DNA from: Hyphomicrobium album
GTDB taxonomy: Bacteria > Pseudomonadota > Alphaproteobacteria > Rhizobiales > Hyphomicrobiaceae
Direction of reading: 5' to 3'
Length of the DNA stretch: 64,000 nucleotides
NCBI RefSeq assembly: GCF_009708035.1
Contig: NZ_WMBQ01000001.1
Span: 1,488,001 to 1,552,000 of the forward strand
The number at the start of each line of letters is the position of its first letter. Within the stretch, counting starts at the first letter, position 1. The translations under genes and the position numbers were made by a program. The notes under the pieces were generated by a model. That model did no database searches, was not told where the DNA came from, and worked only from the letters and a program-made list of their open reading frames with translations. This document shows positions 55,417-64,000 of the stretch, one piece after another.

Positions 55417-57396
55417 ATGGCAACGACGACCAATTTGGCCCCTGGAGAGAACTGGACGGGCATCGACGCGTTCGCCGGCTCGACCGCCGCCGATCGGGCG
55501 CGCAATTTCGTGCGCGCGCGACGCCACACGCTACTGGTGCGCGCCATGCGCTGGTCGCTGCCCACGGCCGGCGCCAGCGTTATCGTCGTCTACTTCCTGA
55601 TGATCTTCAACACCACCGGCTGGGTCGCTTCTCTGCCGAAACTCGAGATGCCGCGCATCATCCCCGACAACCTGACGATGGATAACCCGACCTACGAGGG
55701 GTTCAACAAGGACGGGGGCAAGTACGTCGTCAGGGCGAAGACCGCCGTACAGGATCTCGTCAACACCGAGTTCGTGCGCCTCAACGACATCACCGGCGAC
55801 ATGACCGATGCCAAGAAATCGAAGACGAAGCTCACCGCAGCGCACGGCGAGTTCAACACCAAGACGAACAAGCTCGAGCTCTCCGGCGGCATCGATATCG
55901 TCGCCGAAAGCGGCATGAAGGCGAAGCTGTCGCGCGCCACCATCCTCACCGACGACAACGTAATCTTCTCCAAAGAGCCCGTCCTCGTCGACATGCCATC
56001 GGGCACCATTCGCTCAAACGAGATGCGGCTGTTGAACAAGACCCGCGAGGTTGCCTTCATCGACGACGTGAAGGCGCACCTCATCCCTCCGAAGAATGAA
56101 GGTGCGCCCGCAAGCGGCGCGGCGGCGGCGAAGCCGGCGGCAGCACCGCTGCTCGGCGGTGGCGAAGGTCCGATCGATATCACCTCGAACCGCCTCGACA
56201 TCGACGACACCGGCAAGACCGCGATCTTCACCGGCCACGTCAGGGCGCAGCAGGCGGGCGCGGCGCTGGAAACAGCCGAACTGCAGGTCAAATACGCCGG
56301 TGGCGACAGCAAGGATACGGGCGCAATGCCTGGCGACGGGGCCAAGATCGAGCGCATCGTCTCGAAGTCGCCCGTCGTCATGACGCGCGCGCCGCAGGAC
56401 CGTGTCACGGGCGCGAGCCTCGACTACGACGCCGCCAACCAGATCGCCGTCGTCAACGGCGACGTCGAGATGACTTCGGGCGAAGGACGCGGCGCGACCG
56501 CCGACAAGGTGACCGTCAGCCAGAAGGCCGACACCATTCTGTTGACCGGCAGCGTCGTCGCCACCCAAGGGCGCAACCAGCTCAAAGGCGAGCGGCTCTA
56601 CGTCGAGCGCGCCACGGGCCGCACGCAGCTGACTTCGCCCGCCGGCGCCGGCGGAGAGCCGGGCCGCATCTTCACGCGCTTCTATCGCGGTGAAGCCAAC
56701 GAGGCGCAGAGCGCCAAGGAGAAAGTGAAGCAGCTCGCTGACGCGACGGCCAGTGCCGCTACCGGCGCCATGGGCGTGTTCAAGACGGACCCGACGGCGC
56801 CGATCGATGTCGAGGCCGGCCGTCTGGACGTCGACGATCGCAGCAAGCAGGCCGTCTTCAAGACCGACGTGCACGCGGTGCAGGGAGACTTCGTCGTGCG
56901 CACGTCCGAGCTGCGCGCCTACTACACGGGCGCCGCCGGCCTCGCGGAGACCGCCGCCGGTCCGGCCGACAAGAAAGCCCCGGCACAAATCTCGCGCATC
57001 GAGGCTCGCGGCGCGGTGATCGTCACCTCCAAGAACGGGCAGAAGGCGACGGGCGACTGGGCCGATTACGACGTCAAGAAGAACGAGGTCATCCTCGGCG
57101 GCGACGTGATCCTGACGCAGGACAAGAACGTGGTGCGTGGCACCAAGCTGAGGATCGACATGCTCACCGGCAAGAGCGTGATCGACAGCGACGCGAGCGG
57201 TGCGTGGGCGGCAACCGCCGCCCCGCCGGATGCCAAGAACGCGACCGGCTTTACCATGCGGCCCGGTACGACTGGCCGTCCGAGCGCAATTTTTTACCCT
57301 CGCGACAAGAAGGCAGCCGAAAAGAAGCCGCCGACCGGTGCTAGCGAAGGCGCTGGATCCGCAGGAGCTTGGGGCCCCAATGGCCCTTCCGAATGA
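55417..57396 (+). CDS. LptC-LptA-LptA fusion (lipopolysaccharide export)
   Basis: A 659-residue single polypeptide. Residues about 45-68 form one transmembrane helix and about 75-225 an LptC domain (MDNPTYEGFNKDGGKYVV). From 251 on comes a first OstA/LptA-type domain (GPIDITSNRLDIDDTGKTAIFTGHV), and from about 460 a second (APIDVEAGRLDVDDRSKQAVF, GDVILTQDKNVVRGTKLRIDM). LptC and LptA are normally separate and pass lipopolysaccharide across the periplasm. The gene is followed by lptB, supporting this role. Confidence 0.88.
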   Translation: MATTTNLAPGENWTGIDAFAGSTAADRARNFVRARRHTLLVRAMRWSLPTAGASVIVVYFLMIFNTTGWVASLPKLEMPRIIPDNLTMDNPTYEGFNKDGGKYVVRAKTAVQDLVNTEFVRLNDITGDMTDAKKSKTKLTAAHGEFNTKTNKLELSGGIDIVAESGMKAKLSRATILTDDNVIFSKEPVLVDMPSGTIRSNEMRLLNKTREVAFIDDVKAHLIPPKNEGAPASGAAAAKPAAAPLLGGGEGPIDITSNRLDIDDTGKTAIFTGHVRAQQAGAALETAELQVKYAGGDSKDTGAMPGDGAKIERIVSKSPVVMTRAPQDRVTGASLDYDAANQIAVVNGDVEMTSGEGRGATADKVTVSQKADTILLTGSVVATQGRNQLKGERLYVERATGRTQLTSPAGAGGEPGRIFTRFYRGEANEAQSAKEKVKQLADATASAATGAMGVFKTDPTAPIDVEAGRLDVDDRSKQAVFKTDVHAVQGDFVVRTSELRAYYTGAAGLAETAAGPADKKAPAQISRIEARGAVIVTSKNGQKATGDWADYDVKKNEVILGGDVILTQDKNVVRGTKLRIDMLTGKSVIDSDASGAWAATAAPPDAKNATGFTMRPGTTGRPSAIFYPRDKKAAEKKPPTGASEGAGSAGAWGPNGPSE

Positions 57397-57492
57397 CGGC
57401 TGAGCGCGGCCAAGTCGCCGATTGACAGGGCTTCCGATCGGCGCACCATGCTGCGGGGCCGTTGACGCCCCATTTTAAGGTTTCTCGATACC

Positions 57493-58347
57493 GTGCTGAA
57501 AATTCTTTCCTTCGGCTCCAAGCGCGCCCAGCCCGAGCCCTACGGCGAGTGGGGCGGCGAGGCGCACGGCTATCAGGAGCAGGGCGCCCTCAACGGCGGC
57601 ACCCCCCAGCTCGGCGGCGAAGGCTGGCTGACCGTCCACCACATCCAGAAGAGCTACAAAAAACGGCTCGTCGTGCGCGGCGTCAGCCTGGCGGTCGGCC
57701 GCGGTGAATCGGTCGGTCTTTTGGGCCCGAACGGCGCCGGCAAGACGACCGTGTTCTACATGATCACCGGCCTCGTCCCCGCCGACAAAGGCAATATCAC
57801 CATCGACGGCATGGACGTGACTCGGCTGCCCATGTACCGGCGGGCGCGGCTCGGCATCGGCTATCTGCCGCAGGAAGCGTCGATCTTCCGTGGACTGTCG
57901 GTCGAAAAGAACATCATGGCAGTGCTGGAAATCGTCGAGCCGTCGGCGAAGAAGCGGCGCGCCAAGCTCGACAGCCTTTTGGAAGAATTCCGCATCACCC
58001 ACCTGCGCAAATCCCCGTCGATCGCGCTTTCGGGCGGCGAGCGGCGCCGCTGCGAGATCGCCCGGGCGCTGGCTTCAGGCCCGTCGTTCATGCTTTTGGA
58101 CGAGCCGTTCGCCGGCATCGACCCGATCGCCGTCAGCGACATTCAGGAGTTGGTGCGGCACTTGACCGACCGGGGCATCGGCGTCCTGATCACCGACCAT
58201 AACGTCCGCGAAACGCTTAGCCTGATAGACAGGGCTTACATCATCTACGACGGTCAGGTTCTGACGCAAGGTAAGCCCGAAGAAATCATAGCCAACGACG
58301 ACGTGCGGCGGGTCTACCTCGGAGATATGTTCGTTAACGCGCGCTGA
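57493..58347 (+). CDS. lptB: Lipopolysaccharide export ATPase LptB
   Basis: A 284-residue ABC ATPase. Walker A is LLGPNGAGKTT, the Q-loop LPQEASIF, the signature LSGGERRR, Walker B SFMLLDEPFAGID, and the H-loop TDHNVRE. It powers extraction of lipopolysaccharide from the inner membrane. The start is GTG 57493. The first 45 residues are an acidic, Gly-rich extension not found in E. coli LptB. It follows the LptC/A fusion and precedes rpoN, the usual order. Confidence 0.96.
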   Translation: MLKILSFGSKRAQPEPYGEWGGEAHGYQEQGALNGGTPQLGGEGWLTVHHIQKSYKKRLVVRGVSLAVGRGESVGLLGPNGAGKTTVFYMITGLVPADKGNITIDGMDVTRLPMYRRARLGIGYLPQEASIFRGLSVEKNIMAVLEIVEPSAKKRRAKLDSLLEEFRITHLRKSPSIALSGGERRRCEIARALASGPSFMLLDEPFAGIDPIAVSDIQELVRHLTDRGIGVLITDHNVRETLSLIDRAYIIYDGQVLTQGKPEEIIANDDVRRVYLGDMFVNAR

Positions 58348-58389
58348 CTACGACAGCGGCATCAGGTAACCGAGTACCCGGACGAGCGC

Positions 58390-59928
58390 ATGGCGCTTTC
58401 GACAAAGCTGGAGCTGAGGCAAGGCCAGCAGCTGGTGATGACACCCCAGCTGCAGCAGGCCATCCGTCTGCTTCAACTGTCGAACATGGACCTGGCGCAA
58501 TACGTGGAATCCGAGCTCGAGCGCAATCCGCTGCTTGAGGCCGACGACGGCGCCGAAGCGCCGGTGCGTACCGAGGTCGAGCAAGCCGAGTTCGCCAAGA
58601 GCGAAGAGGCGGCGCCGGCCGCCGACGGTGATTGGGTCGACCTCGATAAGCCAGTGGCCGATCCGGAGGGGACCTTCGACACCGAGTACGAGAACGTCTA
58701 TCCGGAGAGCGTGCCGTCCGACCAGATGAACGGCGCCGAGCAGGGATCAGGCTGGGCATCGCTGCGCCAGCGCGGCACCGCGTCCGGCGACGACGTCAAC
58801 ATCGAGGCGTTTCTCGCCAACGACGTCTCGCTGCGCGAGTACCTGAGCGCGCAGGTGCCGCTCGTCCTCAAGGATCCGGTGGAGCGACTGATCGGGCAAC
58901 ACCTCGTCGACTTGGTCGATGAGGCGGGCTACCTGCCCGGCGCCGATCTCGCCGTCATCGCCGAGAGGCTCGGAGCCCCGCAGGAGGTCGTCGAGAAGGT
59001 GCTGGCGGCGCTGCAGACGCTCGACCCGCCCGGCGTGTTCGCTCGCTCGCTCGCCGAATGCCTGGCGCTGCAGCTCAAGGAGCAGAACCGCTTCGACCCG
59101 ATCGTCGCCCGCTTCCTGGAGAACCTGCACCTGCTGGCGGGACACAATCTGCCGGCATTGCGCAAGGTCGTCGGCTGCGAGATGGACGAGCTGCTAGAGA
59201 TCGTCGCCGAGATCAAGAAGCTCAACCCCAAACCGGGCCTGAAGTTCGGCTCGGTGCAGATGCAGCCGGTGGTGCCGGACGTGCTGGTGCGGGGCGCTCC
59301 GGACGGAACCTGGATCATCGAGCTCAATAGCGAGACGCTGCCCCGCGTGCTGGTCAATCGCACCTATCTCGCCACCGTGGCGAAGGGGGGAGGCTCGGCG
59401 GCCGATCGCAACTACCTCTTGGAATGCTTGCAGACCGCCAACTGGCTGGTGAAGAGCCTCGATCAGCGCGCCCGCACAATCATGCGCGTCGCCGAGGAGA
59501 TCGTCCGCCAGCAGGACGCCTTCTTCACCCACGGCGTGCAGTACCTGCGGCCGCTCAATCTGCGCACCGTCGCCGACGCGATCTCGATGCACGAGTCGAC
59601 GGTGTCGCGTGTCACCTCCAACAAATACATGGCGACGCCGCGCGGCATATTCGAGATGAAGTATTTCTTCACCTCGGCCATCGCGTCGGCCGACATGGAG
59701 GGCGAATCCCACTCTTCGGAAGCGGTGCGCCATCGCATCAAGCAGATGATCGACGGAGAGACGCCGGCAAGCGTGCTGTCCGACGACAAGATCGTCGAGA
59801 AATTGAAGAGCGACGGCATCGACATCGCGCGGCGCACGGTGGCCAAGTACCGCGAGGCGATGCGCATCCCCTCGTCCGTGCAGCGGCGGCGCGACAAGCG
59901 GCTTATCGAACGCGTCGGGCCAGGTTAG
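58390..59928 (+). CDS. rpoN: RNA polymerase sigma-54 factor
   Basis: A 512-residue sigma-54. The Gln-rich region I (LELRQGQQLVMTPQLQQAIRLLQL) contacts activators. It is followed by an acidic region II, the core-binding and helix-turn-helix domains (ISMHESTVSRVTSNKYMATPRGIFEMKYFF), and the RpoN box ARRTVAKYRE near the C-terminus, which reads the -24 element. It directs genes for nitrogen and other specialised metabolism. Confidence 0.97.
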   Translation: MALSTKLELRQGQQLVMTPQLQQAIRLLQLSNMDLAQYVESELERNPLLEADDGAEAPVRTEVEQAEFAKSEEAAPAADGDWVDLDKPVADPEGTFDTEYENVYPESVPSDQMNGAEQGSGWASLRQRGTASGDDVNIEAFLANDVSLREYLSAQVPLVLKDPVERLIGQHLVDLVDEAGYLPGADLAVIAERLGAPQEVVEKVLAALQTLDPPGVFARSLAECLALQLKEQNRFDPIVARFLENLHLLAGHNLPALRKVVGCEMDELLEIVAEIKKLNPKPGLKFGSVQMQPVVPDVLVRGAPDGTWIIELNSETLPRVLVNRTYLATVAKGGGSAADRNYLLECLQTANWLVKSLDQRARTIMRVAEEIVRQQDAFFTHGVQYLRPLNLRTVADAISMHESTVSRVTSNKYMATPRGIFEMKYFFTSAIASADMEGESHSSEAVRHRIKQMIDGETPASVLSDDKIVEKLKSDGIDIARRTVAKYREAMRIPSSVQRRRDKRLIERVGPG

Positions 59929-60418
59929 CCGCCCCTGTCTAAACGTGATCGGCCGCAGCTTGTGCCCCGCTCCGGAGTGCTCTATAGCCTCGAACCGCGC
60001 GGCCCGGCCTTACATTGGGTAGGCCTTCGACCGCTTGTCTTCACAGCGCAACTGGGGCGTGGCCCCGTTCTTGCACCGCAATTCCGGGGTGAGCCTTGGA
60101 GCGGGAGGACTTTTTTCCGATTATGGCAAAAGGCGGGGCCGTTGCGGGCAGAAAAAGCCCTGTTAACCCGCGACTTAGCCAGACGTTGATGGGAGATGCA
60201 CTGCAAGAATCCTGTGCAGTCCACCTTGGGAGTGCCATCTTTTTGGTTCTCAACGGGGCCGCTGCGGGCGGACAAGGGGATAGCGCAGCCAAGGGCACAC
60301 GAGGGTACGTGCGGGGGCACGAGCGTATAGGTAGAATTGTTAGAATCGCTGACGCGGCTCACGCCCTCCGGGGAGGCAGCCGGCGGCGCTTCGCAACAGG
60401 TTGGAACAGGATTTGACG
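59929..60418 (+). other. rpoN-ptsN intergenic region without hpf
   Basis: In many proteobacteria a ribosome hibernation gene (hpf) sits here. In these 490 bases no reading frame resembles it, and the frames present have no plausible protein composition. Two similar pieces, GGGGCCGTTGCGGGCAGAAA near 60137 and GGGGCCGCTGCGGGCGGACA near 60258, form a loose direct repeat. A ptsN promoter must lie here. Confidence 0.5.
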
Positions 60419-60883
60419 ATGGATCTCTGCGACCTGCTGGCATCCGACGGCATCATTGCATCCCTGAAGGCGACGAGCAAAAAGCACGCCCTGCAAGAGC
60501 TGGCGACGATTGCCGCGGAACGGTCCGGTCTCGATCAGCGCGAGATCTTCAACGCGCTGCTGCAGCGTGAGCGACTCGGCTCCACCGGCCTCGGGCATGG
60601 CATCGCCATTCCGCACGTGAAGCTCGGGGGAATCCGCAACATCCTTTGCGTGTTCGCGCGCCTCGATGCCCCGATCGATTTTGAATCACATGACAACCAG
60701 CCCGTCGACCTGCTCTTCCTGCTGATCGCGCCCGATCACGCGAGCGGCGATCACTTGAAGGCGCTGGCCAGCATTTCGCGCGTGGTGCGCGAGCCGTCGG
60801 TGATCGACGCGCTGCGCAATGCGTCCGACGTTGCCGGCCTCCGCATGGCGCTGGCGCGGCCCGTTCCCTCGCACGCCGCTTAA
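60419..60883 (+). CDS. ptsN: Nitrogen-type phosphotransferase protein EIIA(Ntr)
   Basis: A 154-residue PTS EIIA domain. The phosphorylated His is H66 in GHGIAIPHVKL. Other family parts are QRERLGSTGLG, PVDLLFLLIAPDHASGDHLKALASISR. It is a regulatory protein of the nitrogen PTS that takes phosphate from PtsP/NPr. ATG 60419 (AGGA upstream) is preferred over an in-frame TTG at 60401. Confidence 0.95.
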   Translation: MDLCDLLASDGIIASLKATSKKHALQELATIAAERSGLDQREIFNALLQRERLGSTGLGHGIAIPHVKLGGIRNILCVFARLDAPIDFESHDNQPVDLLFLLIAPDHASGDHLKALASISRVVREPSVIDALRNASDVAGLRMALARPVPSHAA

Positions 60884-60894
60884 GTAGCGCCGAA

Positions 60895-61719
60895 CTAGGG
60901 CACTACCGGGCATCCCGACGTATTGCCGAGGGCGAGCATGGCGACGATGGCCGCCGTGCCGACGATGATCCGCCACCATCCGAACAGCGCAAAGCCGTGC
61001 CGGCTCACGTAGTCGAGCAGGTAGCGAACGACGAACACCGCGGCGATGAACGCGGTGACAAAGCCCAGCGCGATATTGGCGATGTCGCCCGTCTGCAGGA
61101 TCGACCAGTTCTTGTAGAGGTCGTAGGCAAAGGCGCCCGCCATGGTCGGCATGGCGAGGAAGAACGAGAATTCCGCCGCCGACCGCTTATCCGATCCGAG
61201 CAGCATCGCACCGACGATGGTAGCGCCCGAACGCGACACGCCGGGGATCATTGCCAGGCACTGCAGCACGCCGATCTTGAAGGCGAGCGCGGGCGGGAAA
61301 TCCATCGCGTTCGTGTAGCGCACGTTGAGCTGCATGCGGTCGACGAACAACAGCACCACGCCGCCGACGACGAGCATCACCGCGATCAGCATGGGCGTTT
61401 CGAACAGCACGCTCTTGATGAAGCTGTGTCCGGCCGCGCCGATCACGGCGGCGGGCAGGAAGGCGAGGAGCACGCTCAGCACGAAGCGGCGCGCGCGCGG
61501 ATCATAGGGCAGAGCTGTGGCGATCCGCGTCAGCTTCACCGAGTAGACGCTCAGGATGGCGAGGATCGCGCCGAGCTGGATCAAAACCTCGAACGTCTTG
61601 CCTGGCGTGCAGACGCCGAGGAAGTGCTCGGTCAGCAGGAGATGGCCGGTGGAGGAAACGGGGAGGAACTCGGTGAGGCCCTCAATGAGGCCAAGCAGGA
61701 TCACTTCCCAGATCGGCAT
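60895..61719 (-). CDS. uppP: Undecaprenyl-diphosphatase
   Basis: A 274-residue membrane protein with about eight helices that removes phosphate from undecaprenyl pyrophosphate, recycling the lipid carrier for peptidoglycan. Signatures: [21 protein letters not shown] and the [10 protein letters not shown] loop. ATG 61719 ([10 protein letters not shown]) is the usual start. Convergent with ptsN, 11 bases apart. Confidence 0.96.
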   Translation of the reverse strand: MPIWEVILLGLIEGLTEFLPVSSTGHLLLTEHFLGVCTPGKTFEVLIQLGAILAILSVYSVKLTRIATALPYDPRARRFVLSVLLAFLPAAVIGAAGHSFIKSVLFETPMLIAVMLVVGGVVLLFVDRMQLNVRYTNAMDFPPALAFKIGVLQCLAMIPGVSRSGATIVGAMLLGSDKRSAAEFSFFLAMPTMAGAFAYDLYKNWSILQTGDIANIALGFVTAFIAAVFVVRYLLDYVSRHGFALFGWWRIIVGTAAIVAMLALGNTSGCPVVP

Positions 61720-61891
61720 GGTCGCCCCGTAACCTGTTCGCCTTGGACTTTTCTGTGCGGCGGGGAGGATTAGCAGGAATTGCGCGTGCGCGGTGCCACT
61801 TCCGCGCCACACGAGCCGATTGTCTTATGCGCCGCGGGGCAGTACCAGCGACACCCACGCCGCAATCAAGAACAACGACGGTAGCCGAGCA

Positions 61892-62599
61892 ATGCACACA
61901 CTGACGCACTTCCGGCTCTGTCCGTTCTCGCGCGCCGCCCGCCTGGCGCTCGCGGAGCTCAACATCGAGGTGGAACTCGTCGAGGAGCGGCCGTGGGAAT
62001 GGCGCCCCGAATTTCTGGCCGTCAACCCCGCGGGCGAGCTGCCCGTACTGCAGATGGAGGGTGCCGAGATCCCCCTTTGCGGCATCTATGCCATTTCCGA
62101 GTTTCTCGCCGAGGACTCTGCTCCCGTGCAGGAGGACGGGGATGCCGACGAGCCCTTCCCGCTCCTGCCGGGCGACCGCGCCCAGCGCGCCGAGGTGCGC
62201 CGCCTGATCGACTGGTTCAACGGCAAGTTCAACCGGGAAGTCACGCACGAGCTGCTGCAGGAGAAGGTTTACAATCGCCTGCAACCTCACGCCGCAGGCA
62301 CGCCGGACGTCGACTTCCTGCGCGCCATCCGCACCAACCTGCGCTACCATATGAGCTATATCAGCTACCTGGCGGATCGCCGGCGCTGGCTGGGTGGCGA
62401 GGAGCTTTCCTTCGCCGATCTGGCCGCGGCCGCGCATCTGTCGTCGGTCGATTATCTGGGCGAAGTGCCATGGGAGGAGTTTGCCGTCGCCAAGGTCTGG
62501 TACGCACGCCTCAAGTCGCGGCGCGCGTTCCGCACGATATTGGCCGACCGCGTGCCCGGCGCGCTTCCTGCCGCGCACTACGCCGACCTCGATTTCTGA
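61892..62599 (+). CDS. Glutathione S-transferase
   Basis: A 235-residue protein with a thioredoxin-like N-terminal domain (HFRLCPFSRAARLALAEL, and the VNPAGELPVLQ loop with its cis-Pro and a following SEFLAE) and a helical C-terminal domain with LSFADLAAAAHLSSVDY (the N-capping box). It conjugates or reduces substrates with glutathione; specificity unknown. Upstream of queG on the same strand. Confidence 0.9.
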   Translation: MHTLTHFRLCPFSRAARLALAELNIEVELVEERPWEWRPEFLAVNPAGELPVLQMEGAEIPLCGIYAISEFLAEDSAPVQEDGDADEPFPLLPGDRAQRAEVRRLIDWFNGKFNREVTHELLQEKVYNRLQPHAAGTPDVDFLRAIRTNLRYHMSYISYLADRRRWLGGEELSFADLAAAAHLSSVDYLGEVPWEEFAVAKVWYARLKSRRAFRTILADRVPGALPAAHYADLDF

Positions 62600-62609
62600 C
62601 GGCCCCATC

Positions 62610-63725
62610 GTGACGGCCGCGCTCAAGGACATGCTGCTGCGCGAGGCCGCCGCACTCGGCTTCGACGCGGTGCGCGTGACGACGCCCGATGCCGTCGAAG
62701 GCGCCGGCGAGCGCCTCGCGGCGTTTCTCGAGGCCGGACGCCACGGCGATATGGAGTGGATGGCGGCGCACGCGGAGCGCCGCCGCAGCCCGGCACAGCT
62801 GTGGCCGGAGGTGCGCTCCATCGTCATGCTCGGGATGAGCTACGCGCCCGAAGCCGACCCGCTCGATGCGCTCGACCAGCCGCAGCGCGGCGCCATCTCC
62901 GTCTATGCGCAGGGCAAGGACTACCACGACATCCTCAAGGGCAAGCTCAAGCGGCTTGCTTCGAGCCTCGCCAACGAAAGCCACGCGGACGTGAAGGTGT
63001 TCGTCGACACGGCGCCGGTGATGGAGAAGCCACTCGCCGCTGCCGCCGGTCTCGGCTGGCAGGGCAAGAACACCATGCTGGTGTCGCGGGAGCACGGGTC
63101 GTGGCTGTTCTTGGGCGCGATTTTCACCACCGCCGAGCTGCCGCCCGATGCGCCGGAAGCGGACCACTGCGGTAGCTGCCGGCGCTGCCTCGACGTGTGT
63201 CCGACCGCCGCATTCCCGGCTCCCTACCAGCTCGACGCGCGCCGATGCCTCGCCTACCTGTCGATCGAGCACAAGGGGCATATCCCCGCCGAGTTCAGGC
63301 GCGCGATGGGCAATCGGGTGTTCGGCTGCGACGACTGCCTCGCCGTATGTCCGTGGAACAAGTTCGCCGCCGCGGCGCGCGAGGCGCGCTTTCACGCGCG
63401 CGCCGAGACTGACAACCCACCCCTCGCCGAGCTTCTCCAGCTCGACGACGCGGCGTTTCGCACGCGCTTTGCGGGCACGCCGGTGAAACGCACCGGGCGT
63501 GACCGCTTCCTGCGCAACGTGCTGATCGCCGCCGGCAATTCGGGGGATGCGGGACTGCTGCCGCACGTCGAGGTGCTGCTGACCGATCATTCGCCGCTCG
63601 TGCGCGCCATGGCGGTATGGGCGATGCGCCAGCTGACGGGGGACGGCATCGGCGAAAGCCTGCGTCACCGGCATTTGGCGCGCGAGGCCGACAGCGATGT
63701 CCGCGCCGAGTGGCAGGTAGTATGA
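62610..63725 (+). CDS. queG: Epoxyqueuosine reductase
   Basis: About 371 residues. The enzyme reduces epoxyqueuosine to queuosine in tRNA anticodons. Two [4Fe-4S] sites are visible (CGSCRRCLDVCP and CDDCLAVCP), along with the cobalamin-binding region (APVMEKPLAAAAGLGWQGKNTMLVS) and a HEAT-like C-terminus. The start is taken as GTG 62610, ten bases after the GST stop; ATG 62631 is possible. It overlaps the next gene by ATGA. Confidence 0.95.
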   Translation: MTAALKDMLLREAAALGFDAVRVTTPDAVEGAGERLAAFLEAGRHGDMEWMAAHAERRRSPAQLWPEVRSIVMLGMSYAPEADPLDALDQPQRGAISVYAQGKDYHDILKGKLKRLASSLANESHADVKVFVDTAPVMEKPLAAAAGLGWQGKNTMLVSREHGSWLFLGAIFTTAELPPDAPEADHCGSCRRCLDVCPTAAFPAPYQLDARRCLAYLSIEHKGHIPAEFRRAMGNRVFGCDDCLAVCPWNKFAAAAREARFHARAETDNPPLAELLQLDDAAFRTRFAGTPVKRTGRDRFLRNVLIAAGNSGDAGLLPHVEVLLTDHSPLVRAMAVWAMRQLTGDGIGESLRHRHLAREADSDVRAEWQVV

Positions 63726-64000
63726 AGAAGCTGTTCTGCTTCGGTCTCGGCTACAGCGCCTTGCGCGTGGCGCGGCGGCTTGCAGGCGAGGGCTGGACGA
63801 TTGCCGGCACGGCACGTACGCGCGAGGGTGCCGACGCCATCGCTGCAGCCGGCTATGAAGAGTTCGTGTTCGACGGGTCCGCACCCGGAGCCGGCATTGC
63901 TGACGCACTCGCCGGCACGACGCACATACTCGTTTCCGTGCCGCCCGATGCCGATGGCGATCCAGTGCTGTGTCAGCATCGCGGCGACATCGAGCGCGCG
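63722..64000 (+). CDS. NAD-dependent epimerase/SDR-like protein (cut by window end)
   Basis: The ATG at 63722 overlaps the queG stop. The 93 residues in the window begin KKLFCFGLGYSALRVARRL, a Rossmann nucleotide-binding segment with Gly-x-Gly-Tyr-x-Ala, and continue with TIAGTARTREGADAIAAAGYE and HILVSVPP. This is like the YeeZ-type SDR group. The gene continues past the window, so length and catalytic residues are unknown. Confidence 0.8.
   Translation, partial: MKKLFCFGLGYSALRVARRLAGEGWTIAGTARTREGADAIAAAGYEEFVFDGSAPGAGIADALAGTTHILVSVPPDADGDPVLCQHRGDIERA

Overview
The window is GC-rich chromosomal DNA from a proteobacterium, most likely an alphaproteobacterium of the order Hyphomicrobiales (inference). 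Supporting clues are a XoxF-type methanol dehydrogenase cluster, a def-fmt-truA block, an hsp20-DUF1150 pair with a ROSE-like RNA thermometer, a phasin, and an lptC/A-lptB-rpoN-ptsN block. No plasmid, phage, CRISPR array, rRNA or intact insertion sequence was seen. Two tRNA genes are present: Thr(GGT) and Leu(CAG).

Layout. 0-9 kb: a DUF3617 protein, then a seven-gene minus-strand cluster running xoxF, a XoxJ-like protein fused to ankyrin repeats, two paralogous proteins of unknown function that each carry an internally duplicated domain, a cytochrome c, a PQQ-associated substrate-binding protein and a YVTN beta-propeller. This looks like a periplasmic lanthanide-dependent alcohol oxidation module. 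9.7-14 kb: a serine hydrolase, a porin relic, and a CadC-type regulator divergent from an NmrA-like oxidoreductase and a small membrane protein. 14-18 kb: an accessory patch with scrambled relics, a capsule-type glycosyltransferase next to tRNA-Thr, a small secreted protein and a broken pagL-like gene. 17.9-26.2 kb: folE, truA, a small periplasmic protein, fmt, def, a retropepsin-like protease, a glycosyltransferase, a CapD/FlaA1-like sugar dehydratase and recR.

26.4-34.8 kb: aldehyde dehydrogenase with an isochorismatase-like hydrolase and DUF779, which could take aldehydes onward from alcohol oxidation. Then come a transporter-HAMP-GGDEF-EAL fusion, a secreted protein and an amidohydrolase. 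34.8-39.6 kb: a 4.3-kb block (desaturase, unknown protein, rsgA, transglutaminase, phasin) bracketed by the two halves of a broken paralogue of the 32.5-kb gene, with further scrambled pieces of that locus. 39.6-46 kb: sulfatase plus a formylglycine-generating enzyme that appears to be exported, then an AraC regulator divergent from a diiron protein/[2Fe-2S] ferredoxin/methyltransferase operon that I could not assign to a known pathway.

46-64 kb: mostly housekeeping genes. These are mutL, ppa, a paired active/inactive M16 peptidase operon, hsp20 and DUF1150, an NDUFA9-like reductase, tRNA-Leu, ribonuclease D, an LptC-LptA-LptA fusion followed by lptB, rpoN, ptsN, uppP, a glutathione transferase, queG, and the start of an epimerase-like gene cut by the window end. 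The best candidates for undescribed biology are the duplicated-domain pair and ankyrin fusion in the xoxF cluster, the diiron/ferredoxin/methyltransferase operon, the transporter-c-di-GMP fusion, and the split-paralogue cassette.
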